From: Annona cherimola
Taxonomy: Eukaryota > Streptophyta > Magnoliopsida > Magnoliales > Annonaceae
Direction: 5' to 3'
Assembly (NCBI GenBank): GCA_030490835.1
Contig: CM059971.1
Coordinates: forward strand, 123,846,564-123,910,563
Length of the DNA stretch: 64,000 nucleotides
Part shown: one piece after another, positions 24,101 through 36,030 of the stretch
Position numbering within the stretch: the first letter of the stretch is position 1
How the letters are laid out: every line of letters starts with the position of its first letter
Program-made: the position numbers and the translations under genes
The notes under the pieces: generated by a model
Databases searched by the model: none
What the model saw: only the letters and a program-made list of their open reading frames with translations
What the model was told of the DNA's origin: nothing

Positions 24101-25611
24101 GACTTAAATTAAGTTCGATCGGCTTGATTGATGAATAATTCACACTAAATGTGGATTCCATGATTAAATCAAATCTAAATAGATGATAAGTAAGTTCGGC
24201 TGATATTTTTGGGGTGCATGTGTTTTGTATTCAACAAGTGAACGGTTGAACCCAACCCACTTTACAACAAGTTGGTTGAGTTATAAGATGGGTTAGAAAA
24301 TTAGGGTTGAGTTAGGCTGACAAATATCGAAACCGATTGACAACTTCGACTTTCGGCCAGCACGCGACTAGCATGTCTGGAACTCACATAGGGTGTGGGA
24401 AGTTTGAATTTTGAGTTCCAGCAGACAGAGTTTATCTTCTATTTATAGGGGCAATATCTTTGTAATTACTTTGTTCGCAAGAATATTACATCTACACATG
24501 GACTTAGGATTACAATATGTGCTTGGGTTGAATTGTAAATAAAAAGAATAAAAATAGTGAAATCTTTAAAATATCTACACAAGTATTTTCTTTATTATTA
24601 CAACTAAGGTCATTTTATATATTCAATTGAAAATTTCTCACTAGGATTTGTTTGATCTTTTTCAATCTTTTAATTTAACAATCTTTAACTTATATAGGTT
24701 GTATTGAAAACAAAATATAAATAATAACAAAAATAAATATGATAATAACTATGAACAGATAAAATAGACTATAAGAAGATAAGTTTTTTTTTAAAAAAGG
24801 AATGGTTAGATATTAAAAAAACGCTGAAAAGTGAAAATATTTTGTTAATATTAACAACCTGCTATATAATGAAAAATAAATATTCGACTTTATAAAATAT
24901 AATTTAAGCTTTATTTTGAATCAAATGTAATGAAATATTCAATATTTTAAATATTTTCCTAACGCATTAATTTTGATCTACTTACGTTTCTCATCAACAT
25001 TTTTTTTATTTTTATGTTTAATATGTGCATGTAATTTTGCACATTTATGATTTAACGAATAACTTGGTGAAATAAGCATGTCATTTTTCTATGGCTGTAA
25101 TTCAATTAGGGTTAACTTGTGACCCGATTGTTTGATCAGTTTTAAAATGGATTAAGATTGAGACTTTCTACCATATGTACCCTTTTATATGATTTGTTCA
25201 ACTTATTTAAATAAATGAGATGGCCATGAATTGAACTCATTTAACTCGTTAGCTTGATAATCTAACGTATTTTTTTATGTTTATTTTATAATTTATGTAT
25301 AATTGTTAATAATCAAATTAATATTCTAATTAATAATAAATATAAAATCCATCTATTAAATTCAATTAAATCACTAGCGTCGAAATTTTACAAAGAGGTT
25401 TAAGTTGGGTATGATGAAATGTAGATTCGTTGTTCATGATAATATTATAAAAATTTTGTTTCAAGTAAAATTCCTTTCAAAAAAATTTGTAAAATCAAAT
25501 TTAGTAAGTAAAATTTTTTTTTACTACAAAGTAGAATTTGTTAAAAAAAATTTATTATGTGACAATATTATTGCCGCTGGTAATTTTATTGACAACAAAA
25601 CTTTGTTGGCA
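21156..25611. other. intergenic, no gene seen
   Basis: 21156-21500 is the probable 3' UTR of the peptide gene and its flank. 21640-23060 is balanced in composition, with no readable domain. 24230-25400 is AT-rich and contains AACCCAACC / GGGTTAG words like those of the hAT-type MITEs, but no intact ends. Confidence 0.5.
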
Positions 25612-25621
25612 TGTAAGATAG

Positions 25622-25986
25622 GAGGTCGATCGTATCCTCCCGGGAGCATACACCTCTTTTTTTATTTTTATAAAACTGTTAATATAAGTATATTTAACAT
25701 CTTTATAAATTTTTACCATTTTTAAAGTATTTTAGATATTTATTTTTTATTTTTGAAAATCAATGGCATTTTAGGTAATTTAAAATTACCTAAAATTCGA
25801 TTGATTTTTAAAAATAAAAAATAAATATCTAAAATACTCCAAAAATGGTAAAAAATTTATACACATATTAAATACACATAGATTAACAATATTGTAAAAG
25901 AAAATCTAAAATTTTTTTAAAAAATAGGTGTATGCGCCTGGGAGCATGCAGCACTGCATGCTCCCGGGAGCATACGATCAGGGTCC
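25622..25986. mobile_element. hairpin (Mutator-type) MITE with 10-bp target duplication
   Basis: A 365-bp inverted repeat flanked by an exact direct repeat TGTAAGATAG (25612-25621 and 25987-25996). Termini are built on GATCGTAT.CTCCCGGGAGCAT. The right end adds a nested palindrome around GCATGCAGCACTGCATGC. The interior arms carry the family block TTAATATAAGTATATTTAAC, although the termini differ completely from those of the 7238 element. Confidence 0.88.
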
Positions 25987-25996
25987 TGTAAGATAG

Positions 25997-26558
25997 CATA
26001 GATTGGTCGTTTATGATTTATTTTGTTTATTGTTTGAACATATCATTTGCAATAATAAATTTATTAAATAAAATTTGTTGTATAAATTTAATTTTTCTGC
26101 AAAGTTTAGTTTACGGAAAAAATTAATTATACAATAAAATTATTGCCGTTAATAAGTTTTTTTGCAACAAAACTTTGGTTGCATATGTTGTACTGTAAAT
26201 TGTTTGTTTCTGATATAATATTAACAAAAAATTTTGTTAAAACTAATATTATTTGAAATAAAAAATTTTGGAACATAAAATTAATTTTTTGTTACAAAGT
26301 AAATGTTGTTGGAAAAATTGTATTTATGCAACAACGTGATTGTTGGTAATAAGTTTGCTTCTAGAAAACTTTGCTGCGTATGTAATAGCATAAATTGGTT
26401 ATTGATGATTTAGTACTACAATTCTGTTGTTACAAACAATATTATTTGCCATAACAAGTTTGTTACATAAAATCATTTTACATGAAAAAGTATATTTTAT
26501 TGCGCATGAAATTATAAAGACTATTCTTATAGACACACTTGCATCCTCGATATTATGA
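25997..26558. other. intergenic, AT-rich
   Basis: Repeated imperfect segments such as 'aacaaaactttg.tg.atgt' and 'ataataaatttatt' suggest old tandem or inverted duplication. No gene. Confidence 0.4.
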
Positions 26559-26812
26559 GTGTGTTTGGTAATAAGAAAAAAGTCAAGATAAAACTTTTTA
26601 TTTTCTATTATTATATTATTTTTTAATCTTTTTTTACATTTTTTATACAATTATTTTTTTAATTATTTCTACACAACTACTCATATAACTAATACATCTA
26701 TTTTAAGTTTATTCTCTTTATTCTTATAAGTATCTCTACCATATCACATTATTCTCTTCATTTTTACATTAAAAACTTTTCATCTGAAAATTTTCACTTA
26801 CCAAACAAACCT
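26559..26812. mobile_element. Tourist-like MITE
   Basis: Starts GAGTGTGTTTGGTAATAAG and ends CTTACCAAACAAACCT, a good terminal inverted repeat, with the bases TAT on both outer sides. Interior typical of the family. Confidence 0.8.
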
Positions 26813-27057
26813 TATATTATATATATGTTTTTGACGTTTGTCTTGTCAGTCACCAATACCTACCATGAGATTAATTAGTTAGGTTTGTCGGCTAGATTGC
26901 ACACAATAATTAAAATATTGGAGTATATAGACGGGACAAACGATTTTGACGCATTGGATCCCCAAAAAATCTGCAGTAACTCACCCAAGATATCGCCATC
27001 TATCTTTCACTTGTTGAAAGCCAACGTTTATAGCTTTTTGCAGGTGCTCCGGCATAT

Positions 27058-27313
27058 GATGCTGGTTCAATGTACCCGATTATACTTCATCCATTTTTTT
27101 AAATTTTTTTTGAAAAAAAAATTACACAACGATTAATCTAAGTGTATTTAACATGTGTATAAAATTTTATCATTTTTGGAGATTTTTAGATATTTTTTTG
27201 AATTTTTTAAAATCAGTAGCATTTTCAGTAAAAATTAACATTTTCATAAAAAAAATTTTAAAAACAATTTTAAAAAAATGAGTGAAGTATACCCGGGTGC
27301 ATTGAACCAACGC
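27058..27313. mobile_element. hairpin (Mutator-type) MITE, 9-bp target duplication with one mismatch
   Basis: The left end GATGCTGGTTCAATG and right end CATTGAACCAACGC are inverted. Flanks are CCGGCATAT (27049-27057) and CCGACATAT (27314-27322), 8 of 9 identical. The arms contain TTAATCTAAGTGTATTTAAC, the block shared with the other hairpin elements. Confidence 0.8.
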
Positions 27314-27322
27314 CCGACATAT

Positions 27323-28397
27323 TCTAGTAGGAGTAAGACTGTAGTGGCAGGATAAGATGATTATAAAAAAAAATAAGAAGGATGTTGACATAAGCTGCTT
27401 GTAAAAAAAATAATAATAATTTTTTTTGAATTTTAATTGTAATATTAAATGAGAGAGAAGTTCAGATAAGGTATTTTATTTTTTGAGAAAAGAAATAATT
27501 GTATTCACTCCAAAAGATATTAATTTTTAATAAAATATAAGTTTCTAATGATGGTGTTATAATAAAACAAATGCTGTTAAACAAAATAAATAGTTTAAAT
27601 TTCTAACAAATGTTTAAAATAAAAAAACAACGTGGTGCTAAACATCTCCATGCAGTTATTGGATCATTGTCCGTACACTAATAATAGTAATTTAATTTTC
27701 CATAATTACTAGTATTATTTTTGCATTTACCGCCCGTGACCTATTCACTTTATAGTTTATAATTGATATTATTTCATATCTTGCATACTCATCCGCATCT
27801 GCGTTTCTATTTTCCAGTTATTTTTGAACAATTCAAAGTCATTCAAAACTGCAATTTCACGAGGGAAAAATGTTTAGCTAAATGAATAATGTACCCATAG
27901 TAAAGATAATATTAGTAGACGCAAATCATATTAAAGCATAAACGGTCCACATTCCAAGGTAAATTCATATTTAATTAAGGTCCTGCTTCAACCTAATTAA
28001 ATTTTTTCGCATAATCTTGTGGATGTGAGGTCTATCTTGACAATAAAATCAGAAACCTACTTATTCACATTGTTTAAAATCATTAACTTTATCATGGAAT
28101 TAAAAACTATCTTAATTAGAGGTGTGGGTATGCTGCATTTGATTTAAAATATATATACATGTATAAATTATGAAAAAATACTTAGATTCATAATACATTA
28201 AAATGCAGAATAATATTTTGTATACTCAATTATTCAATATGAATAATATTGCAGGTGATTTACATGTTAAAAATATAACTTTGGAATTGATGTATAAACC
28301 AACTAATTTTATTATATTTATTTTATATATTTTTAAATGCAGCACATACTTATCTTTTATTTCAATGAAACTTATTCTTCTAGCTAAGCAAATCATT
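27323..28397. other. intergenic, AT-rich
   Basis: No coding signal. Confidence 0.5.
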
Positions 28398-28640
28398 TTA
28401 AGGGTTTCTTTTTATTTGGGAAAATCTAAAAATAAAATGTCTGAAAGTGAGAATGTAAAAGATTTTTAAAAAATTGTAAAATGATATGGGATGACAAGGG
28501 CAATTATTAGGAGTAAAAACTAAAGTTAAAATAAATAAAATAATTTATAAAAATATGAAAAATTAATTGAAATATAAGATAATAATAAAAAATTAAGAAA
28601 GTAAAAAGTAGTTAAGGTATTAAATTATGTTAAAAATTTT
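28398..28640. mobile_element. Tourist-like MITE, degenerate
   Basis: Family interior in A-rich orientation (GATATGGGATGACAAGGGCAA, TAAAATAAATAAAATAATT). Ends are unclear. Confidence 0.45.
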
Positions 28641-28649
28641 CATAGGAGA

Positions 28650-29041
28650 AATGATCTTGTTAGCCCGGGATTAGTAAGTCATTATTTACCCACATCAAAA
28701 AATTCATTAAAATATTTTTTTATTTTTTTCTTCGTACACTTGTATTATCTAAGTATATTTAATATATAAGTTTACCATTTTTGAATATGTGCATATATTT
28801 TTTAAATATTTTTAAACACATGGATATTTTTACCATTTTCAATAGTTGAAAATAGCAAAAAGTATCTTATGTTTAAATTTTTTTTAAAAATATACACGCA
28901 TATCTAAAAATAGTAGAATTTAGTTTATATGTTAAATAAATCTATATTAACAAGTTGATGGAAAAAAGTAAATAAATTAAATAAATTTTTTGAGGTAGGC
29001 CGAGTAAGCCATTACTTAACTTGGGCTAATAAAATTATTTC
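28650..29041. mobile_element. hairpin MITE of the Mutator-type set
   Basis: Ends carry TTAGCCCGGGATTAGTAAG on the left and CTTAACTTGGGCTAA on the right, inverted. The arms contain TTATCTAAGTATATTTAAT. The loop lies near 28845. No target duplication could be read. Confidence 0.7.
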
Positions 29042-30971
29042 ACTTTTTATATTAACACACAAAAATTTTTTGTCGGAAAATAGCCTAACGCCCTGGTTAA
29101 TATTCAAATTCAAATCTCACATATGCACTTGCTCACACAGGTAATGTCAAGTGCTCGATCATGTAAATATTAACTTACCAAATGAACTTTATGCCACCAG
29201 TGGACTCGATTTCATATTATCAATAAAATGAGACAAAATCAAATGAATTACGGGGTTAAAAAAACTTCAGCTGCACAAAAGCCAAGGATGCTTTTATGAA
29301 ACTTTCTTTTTATGCTAATTCCTCCATTTTCAACATCTAGATGGTTTAACTATGAAACTCTCTTTCTACACAACTCTCTTTATTTTCAACATCTAGATAG
29401 TTGATGAAAAATTCATTCAATCTAATATGTTTAACATCACTTATATTATTATGGAAATTCTTTCATTTGTTTAATATCACTGTATATGGCCCCATATAAA
29501 AAGATATAAAATCAACGTAATAAAATAATTTCATGCTAAATAGCATTTTTAACCTCTAAACCATCTAAAATATCATTACTACATGGATAAATGATTTTAT
29601 AAAGTAATCCTATACTTCAATATATATGAAAATGAATCTAAGTATTTTTCTAATTTAAGCATAACTGTATCTATTTTTAAACAAATGTGGTCAATGCGCA
29701 TATTAGATTTAGATGAAACTTGATCTTATAAATAAATAGATGATGTTAAATATAATAAATGAATTAAAAATTTTATTCAATATCAAAATCTTAAATTTTG
29801 AAAAAATTATATGGAACCGCTGACAAAAGCCTACCCCTTTAAATAATATTAATCAACACCAAACAACAAAGTCAACATGCGTAGATGCACGCGGCAGCAT
29901 TGACAGAAAGAAAACTACCGCAGAGAAAAGAAGCAAGGTAAGAAGGCTCCATCTTATTCAGCACTGCCCGACACACTTGACTTTTTTAACACAGCAGTTG
30001 TACCTCTGCCCGTACGTCCCATCCATCTCAATTTCCGGATCATGTCCTGAATGCGCCGGTTGACAGCAAGGATACGAGTAATATTGACGTTCGCACGTGC
30101 ACACGCTTCCCAGTTCCCACGTGTGCGAAGCCTCCGCAGATTCCCACGGTCTGTGTCCCAAATTCCAACTCTTCACGCGGCCAGTGCCCCATAGGTCGTT
30201 GGACTACGCCGGGAACAGTCGTTCCCCTACTAGTTCACCGCCACTGAATCTGGGCCTTTGCTAATCTAATCCAAAACTACAGGATCGACGGTTCTGATTC
30301 AACTTTGGACAGGAAAAATGATTTATTCATGTTTATTTTGGAAATCCACGATTCCGATGGCGTGGATCTGCTTAAATTGATGAGGGATGGGTGGTGGTAG
30401 AGTAACCATCGGGGGAATTTCTCCATGTCTCCCAACAGATGAGATGGGAATATTTCTAGTTCAATAATTCATCATTAGGGATGTGTTGAAAAGGGTGGCA
30501 CGCAGGTGATGAATGAGATAAAAGGGAGGTGTTGAAAAAGGAAGAATGCTGCTGCTGCTGCAGCAGCTGGTGGCGAATCTGAACTTAAAAGGGAAGTGAG
30601 AAATGAGTCGTGGGTGTGTTATGAACTGCTCTTTTGATCATCTAGTCAGAAATGCCAGCTTTCTAAATTTCTGCCGCTTGGAACAATTTTGTTGCTTCGT
30701 GCATGCAGCTAAACATTTACCAACCATTGTATGTCTATGCCGACAATGATGCACTGTACTTGGGAGTATTTTTGTCGTTCACGACATATATCCCACCCAA
30801 AATTTTTGTTGAGTAGAACACAATCTTCCATAATCATTTTTTCGTGGACACAGAAATAATCATAGGATCCAGCTGTGCATGGGCTCACCCTAGTGTGAAT
30901 GTAGTCGTACAGCCCATGCTGTGGCCCCCGGCTGCATGACTGTCATAATCTACATTTTCACAAGTCGTCGA
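29042..30971. other. intergenic; GC-richer 29880-30960
   Basis: A two-copy tandem duplication of 56 bp starts at 29295 and 29351 (both TATGAAAC...TTTTCAACATCTAGAT). 29880-30200 is GC-richer and carries a 72-codon Cys-rich minus-strand frame (29958-30176), discussed under findings. A short CTG/CAG run lies near 30548-30568. Confidence 0.5.
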
Positions 30972-31545
30972 CTGTAGGGGGCGTAAATAAGATTGGTTTT
31001 AACTCAACTTTGACTAAGCCAACCCGATTTATAATAGGTTTGTGTTAGGCATTTTGAAAAAGAAATAAATTGTATAATCCAATTTGAACCAATCCGGTTT
31101 TAAAAGTAGGTTAGTTTGGGTTGGATGATTGTCAATTCGACCCCAACCCGATTTCATATATTAATGTACAATCTAATAAATACTTTTACATTAGCACACA
31201 ATACCTAAGAATTAACTAGACATTATTAATTTGAAATAAAATTATTTAGCAATTATATCATTATATAAGTCATAAATTGAAAGATATTCATATAAAATAT
31301 TAATTTTTATTCTTTCATATAACTTTATATTTTAAAATAGATTTAATTAAGAAAAATATTTTTAAATATTATATATTTATTAGCTTGATTTCTAACGTGA
31401 ACTAAACTGATTTTTATAAGGTCAAAATACGATTGGGTTAAGGTGTAAAATAGGATTGAAAGTAGAGTTGGGTTGAAATTTTATAAGATCAGTTAAGATT
31501 GTATTTACCCCCCGAACCGAACCAACACGACCCAACTTACACCCC
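30972..31545. mobile_element. diverged hAT-like MITE
   Basis: Left end TAGGGGGCGTAAATAAG, right end CAACTTACACCCCTA, inverted. Interior rich in AACCCGA / GGGTTGG words, like the two intact copies at 2643 and 11969. No target duplication is visible. Confidence 0.5.
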
Positions 31546-33626
31546 TAGTTAGTTGCATCATTATTCAAGAGATTGATAAATTTTATTAATGGTGTAAGTG
31601 ATTTTACATATCGAGTTATCCGTATGGACCTTTATCCATTGATTGGTTGCCTAGATTTTCAAATAGTGCTACAATGGAAGTTAGGCATGTCATCATCTAG
31701 TTGCAGCCAAATTTCAATTGCGCTTGCGTATTAGACTATAAATAGCCAAATTTTAATATTACTTGGAGCCAAATAAATGTCAATATTTGCAACAAAATAT
31801 AAATAATTACAAATAACATGACATTTGGTTACGAGTAATATGAAAAATGACCGTATTTCAAGGCACATCGCTACCCTTTTAGGCAGTCAAGTATTTGCAC
31901 TCAAATACAGATTTGCAGCCAAATTAATATATATAACCAATTTTAACTGATATGTTGTATTTATTGACATTGGTTATTGTGTAGGCATCCAACTATGTGG
32001 TCCACCATCCAGTTAATTGAATCTTCCACATGTAGAGCCAGGTACACGAGCCCAAACGCATGATATACCTTTTTTTAGCTCATCAACAATCACAGAACTA
32101 ACAACCACGTCGAGAGATTCCCTGCCATTTCTAATTGATGGATGATATGAAGAGTCAGCTGATTAGGCCCAAACGTCCGGTGAGGCCCCAAGACTTGCCA
32201 AACCTACACTTTCGGATTTTGTCTGCCATTTTGGGTTTTCTTGTAGCCATCCCCAGCATTGGAAGTGGGGTAGGAGGGGAAGAAAACAGAAACCCACAAG
32301 GCTCAGAAACGGGAAGGCCATTTTCATGCTGCAATTTATTTATTTATTTAATATTTACAAGGTTCGTTGCTTAGACGTCCAAATAATGCATTGTGGGTGT
32401 AGTTGCCAACACACGTAAGGACTATTCGCATACAACAAGGAAGTATTTTATCCTTATGTTTGTGATAGCGTCACTGACAGTAACAGTTCCATCCATATGT
32501 ATGAGTAGTTTATAAGCAAGCCTGAAACTTTTGCCCCGCCTAGTACTTACATATATATAGTAGAATTATGCAACGATGATTGAAAACGATAGGGGAATCA
32601 TCACATTTTTGGGGCAGCCAGTTCTCATTGACAACTGTGCATATATCTTCATTTTAAAATACAAGCCATTGGCAGTTCGGGTGAGTTCACTGGATTATTT
32701 TTATTATTGTTATTATTATCACAACACTCAGAAACCTGTAGTTGTCAAGTTCCTCTAGTATTTCCCAATTGTAAAATAGACGATCAAAGTAGCAAGCCTT
32801 ATGGCTGAATACCAAAATCCAGTTAGGTTTGTGGGGGTTGCTGCCCTTCTTAGTTCTTTCACGACTGAATTAAAAGCAACTGGATCTGGTTAGTGGACTC
32901 AAAATTCAATTTGTCCCAAGGTGAATATATAGGATAGATTTGGAATATGCGCTGTTGAGGCTTAAGATGAGAAAGAGCAAGTTTGAAAAGTTTTTTCATC
33001 CAAATGAAACAGATTCTGCAGGCCTACTGGCCCAGAAATTAATCAAGTAGTCCTTCCTTCTCATGGCCTATTTTGTCCATCAGGGCGGGTTCTAAATAAT
33101 GTACCCAACTAAAGGACAGCTTGGATTTTACATTTGTCTGTCTGCCCATGGAATTTCTAATAATCGTACATTCACGAAGCACCAACAACAGCCAGCAAGA
33201 GGTAACTTGAAATGAAATTCATCTTGTACTGCCGTACCCCCAAAATCTAAGTTCCAAAAATGACCCAATTCCACAGTAAAATCAATGGAGAAAATTAACT
33301 TCTCAAGATTTTTGGGGAAGCTAATGAAATGCACTCTAAAATTTAGGTGTGCAATAAAACAATATTGTTGATTGTCATTAAAAAACAATCAGAGAAACTA
33401 CAAATTGCTCAATATTCCTCTCTAATTAAGTACATGTTTTTGCTCCCATTGACCAATGTTGCATCCTCCAAAACTACATACAACCTCTATTAAAGGAAGT
33501 ATTTCGTGTAGAAAAACAAAAAAAAATGCTAGAGCTGGCACCAAAAACCAATCTGAAACAGAGAATGTAGGTACAAGGATATTTTTAAAAAGAAGAAGAA
33601 GAAAAATCAAACAGCTTGGGAGGGAA
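31546..33626. other. intergenic, including 3' flank of the second peptide gene
   Basis: No coding signal. Short hydrophobic frames at 32135-32374 and 33128-33388 have no supporting features. The part next to 33627 is the probable 3' UTR of the minus-strand peptide gene. Confidence 0.5.
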
Positions 33627-33968
33627 TCAATGGCCGATTGCGGGGCTTGGGGACGACGCCCCAAGTCGTCTATCAAGCCAACTATATCGTGGGGTCGTTC
33701 GAAGGAGATGTCTTTTGACGGTGGGCGAGCCATGGCCCTTGTGGCTTGGACCTGAAGGTGGGACTCGGCCCTTGGCAAGAACATGGATGGCTGCTGTTCT
33801 CATTGCTGCCGCCTTGTCCTGCAACGCGGTGGCTGATCTCGAATCCCCGTGGCCTTGGATTGTCCCAGTCGCGGATCCTGTTCTTGTGGCTGCAATCCCC
33901 GCTACTAGGAAAATTAGTAGAATTGTGAGATTGGAGAGGAATGCTGGAGTGGGGGAGAAGAAAGCCAT
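33627..33968 (-). CDS. IDA/PIP-like secreted signalling peptide precursor, second gene
   Basis: A 113-residue single-exon precursor. Residues 1-27 form a signal peptide (hydrophobic 11-27, likely cut after GIAA). Residues 64-79, LAKGRVPPSGPSHKGH, match the IDA-type core and contain PPSGPS exactly as in several IDL and PIP peptides. The C-terminus ASSPSPAIGH (104-113) is the PIP-like second motif with an imperfect S-G-P-S. It is preceded by DRRL, comparable to DRML in the 20808 gene. The two genes share their domain order but little of the spacer, so they look like old paralogues. Codons upstream in the same frame (to 34139) run through the TATA box, so the Met at 33968, which begins the signal peptide, is preferred. 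A decayed hAT-like MITE sits just upstream of the promoter. Receptor and function are unknown. Confidence 0.85.
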   Translation of the reverse strand: MAFFSPTPAFLSNLTILLIFLVAGIAATRTGSATGTIQGHGDSRSATALQDKAAAMRTAAIHVLAKGRVPPSGPSHKGHGSPTVKRHLLRTTPRYSWLDRRLGASSPSPAIGH

Positions 33969-34111
33969 GGCAAGTGACGCACGCTGGCAGCTGATCGAGC
34001 TGAGCCTTGTGGAAGTGCCAACAGACGCTGGAATGATTTCGATTTTTATACTGGGGGCTTGAAGCGCTTCAAGCCGCTGCTTGCAGGACGAAATTACCAT
34101 GTTCTCCCTAT

Positions 34112-34119
34112 CTTTATAG
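34112..34119 (-). promoter_or_regulatory. TATA box of the second peptide gene
   Basis: On the minus strand this reads CTATAAAG, a strong plant TATA box, 144 bp upstream of the ATG. It predicts a leader of about 110 nt. Confidence 0.7.
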
Positions 34120-34191
34120 TTTGGAGGTTTCACCACCACGAGAAATCTTTAGCCCGCCGCTGGACGTTTCGTGGGAATAGGCTGCCGTGTG

Positions 34192-34759
34192 TAGCGGTGT
34201 TAAAGGTGGTCAATCCGGAATTCGCTTGTTAAATTCGTTTATAAATAAATTTAAGTTAAAAATTTTTAATAAATAGGTTATGATTCATTAACCTATTCAA
34301 CTATTTAATTAAATAAATTAATGAGGATTAAAATTTTGTAACCCGTCAACCCATTTAGTAACTCATTTAACCTATTTAACTCATTTAATTCATTAAATTT
34401 TTTTATATATAAATGTAAATTCATTATTTTTCCAGCTAAATTTTTCTCCCGCACCTAATTTTTATTTTTTCACTATTGTCTTAATTTCATTTTCCCGTTA
34501 GTCTTATTTTTGTTTCTCTATATCAAAAATATTTTTTCGTCTTTCCCTACTATATCATCGTCTGTCAAAGTTTAGGCATTTAAGTTATCTATTATTTAAC
34601 TTGTTAACAATCCACCAACTTATTTATTAAATAGGTTGTAAATGAATTAGGGTTGAAAATTTTTAAATACATTAATAAAAAAATTAAATTATAATATTTT
34701 AAATAAATTAAAATTAAAATTATACTTGAAGCCGTTAAACCTCATCCGTTAACACCCAA
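34192..34759. mobile_element. decayed hAT-like MITE next to the peptide gene promoter
   Basis: Same architecture and internal words as the copies at 2643 and 11969 (GGTTATGATTCATTAACC, AACCCGTCAACCCA, TTAGGGTTGAA) but heavily mutated. Ends read TAGCGGTGTTAA and TTAACACCCAA. The flanks GCCGTGTG and GCCGCCCA share only the first four bases. It begins about 70 bp upstream of the TATA box of the 33627-33968 gene, so everything beyond the core promoter was displaced by it. Confidence 0.7.
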
Positions 34760-35210
34760 GCCGCCCAAGGCGTTTTTTTGCGCGGATTGCTGAGATGGGA
34801 TGACCGAAGCTCCGTGTTCTGGCGAAGCACCATGAGGGGCAGTTGAATACGGTTGGAGTTTAGAATCGCTAATCGGGAGGCTGCTCTGGTATCCAGTCCG
34901 ACGCCCAACTGTAAACTGCAGTACAACACAGATTCTGGGGCCGGTCATGAAATTCAACCAACATCCTGTCCATCCAAAATATAAAAAATGTACAGCTCCT
35001 TTTTCTTTCATGCCATATGGACGCATTGGATTTCTCTTAATTAGAGAGGGAGCAGCTTATGGGCGCGTTGAATACGACTGCAGCGTCTCGGAAATTACTG
35101 TGGAGTGACGGCAGCTGATGTCAGGTCTTTCGTTTTCATGCAGGCCGAAAAGGCCCGCCTTATCAGAGGCTTTGAAGGCATTCGCTTCCCATTGGACGAC
35201 TGTCGCTTTG

Positions 35211-35242
<32 letters not shown>

Positions 35243-35799
35243 TTCTTCTTCCTCCTTCAAGTGCACCCACACACGTATCCATGCCATCCACGCGGCAATT
35301 AGGGCAAGGATAGCATCTTGGTTCCTGACATGATTTGGATCCGAGATTTATGGGCCCCTCATTTCTGATCATGGCAGATGGGACGTCACATGGTGGACCG
35401 TATATTACGTAGATCCGCCGCATTATGTCATCGGGCGTGGGGACACGGCAATACACGGGCCCTGCCAAAACGTGTCGAGTCAGAACTCCAACCTGTGACT
35501 GTGAGTGGATTTACAAATGGATGGATGGTTAAAAAAAGGTAGCCTGTGGTGTTTAACCGTCCAAAAGATGGATGATGCCACTTTTTTCATTTCAGTGGAT
35601 AATGGATGTCTTGTTCAGTTACGGTTGGGTAAGAAGAGATAAGAGCTAATTTATATGACTGGCTGGGATGGTTCATGCAGTCGCGTGTGAAAATGGCGAG
35701 GATTAAAAAAATAGCGTTCCAAAAATCTATCACTGACCGAACAAGCTGGATCAATCAATCATGTGCTAAGATTTAGGTTACGTTTACTAATAAAATATA
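34760..35799. other. intergenic, GC-richer, with a 30-nt T run
   Basis: Balanced composition. An uninterrupted T run lies at 35212-35241. Open frames on both strands are short, overlapping and featureless. Confidence 0.5.
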
Positions 35800-36030
35800 T
35801 ATTTAAGTTACGTTTGGCAAAAGAAGAAAAAATATATATAAATGAGAAATACATCTCTTAATAAATTTCAATTACTTTTACTTTAACTATCATATTTTTT
35901 CATTTTTACTCTTATATTTCAATTATTTTGTGTACAACTTACTTATTTATTTTACTTTACCTCTGTAATATTACCTTACTTTCATGAAATTTTTCACTTT
36001 CGGGCTTCCTACTCACCTTCCCAAAGTGAC
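35800..36030. mobile_element. Tourist-like MITE
   Basis: Left end TTACGTTTGGCAAAAGAAG, right end CCTTCCCAAAGTGACCCTTA, inverted. Shared family interior. Confidence 0.65.

Noticed and set aside
33456..34062. Plus-strand frames of 99 and 148 codons over the second peptide gene
   Set aside because: Antisense shadows of the minus-strand precursor; no domain.
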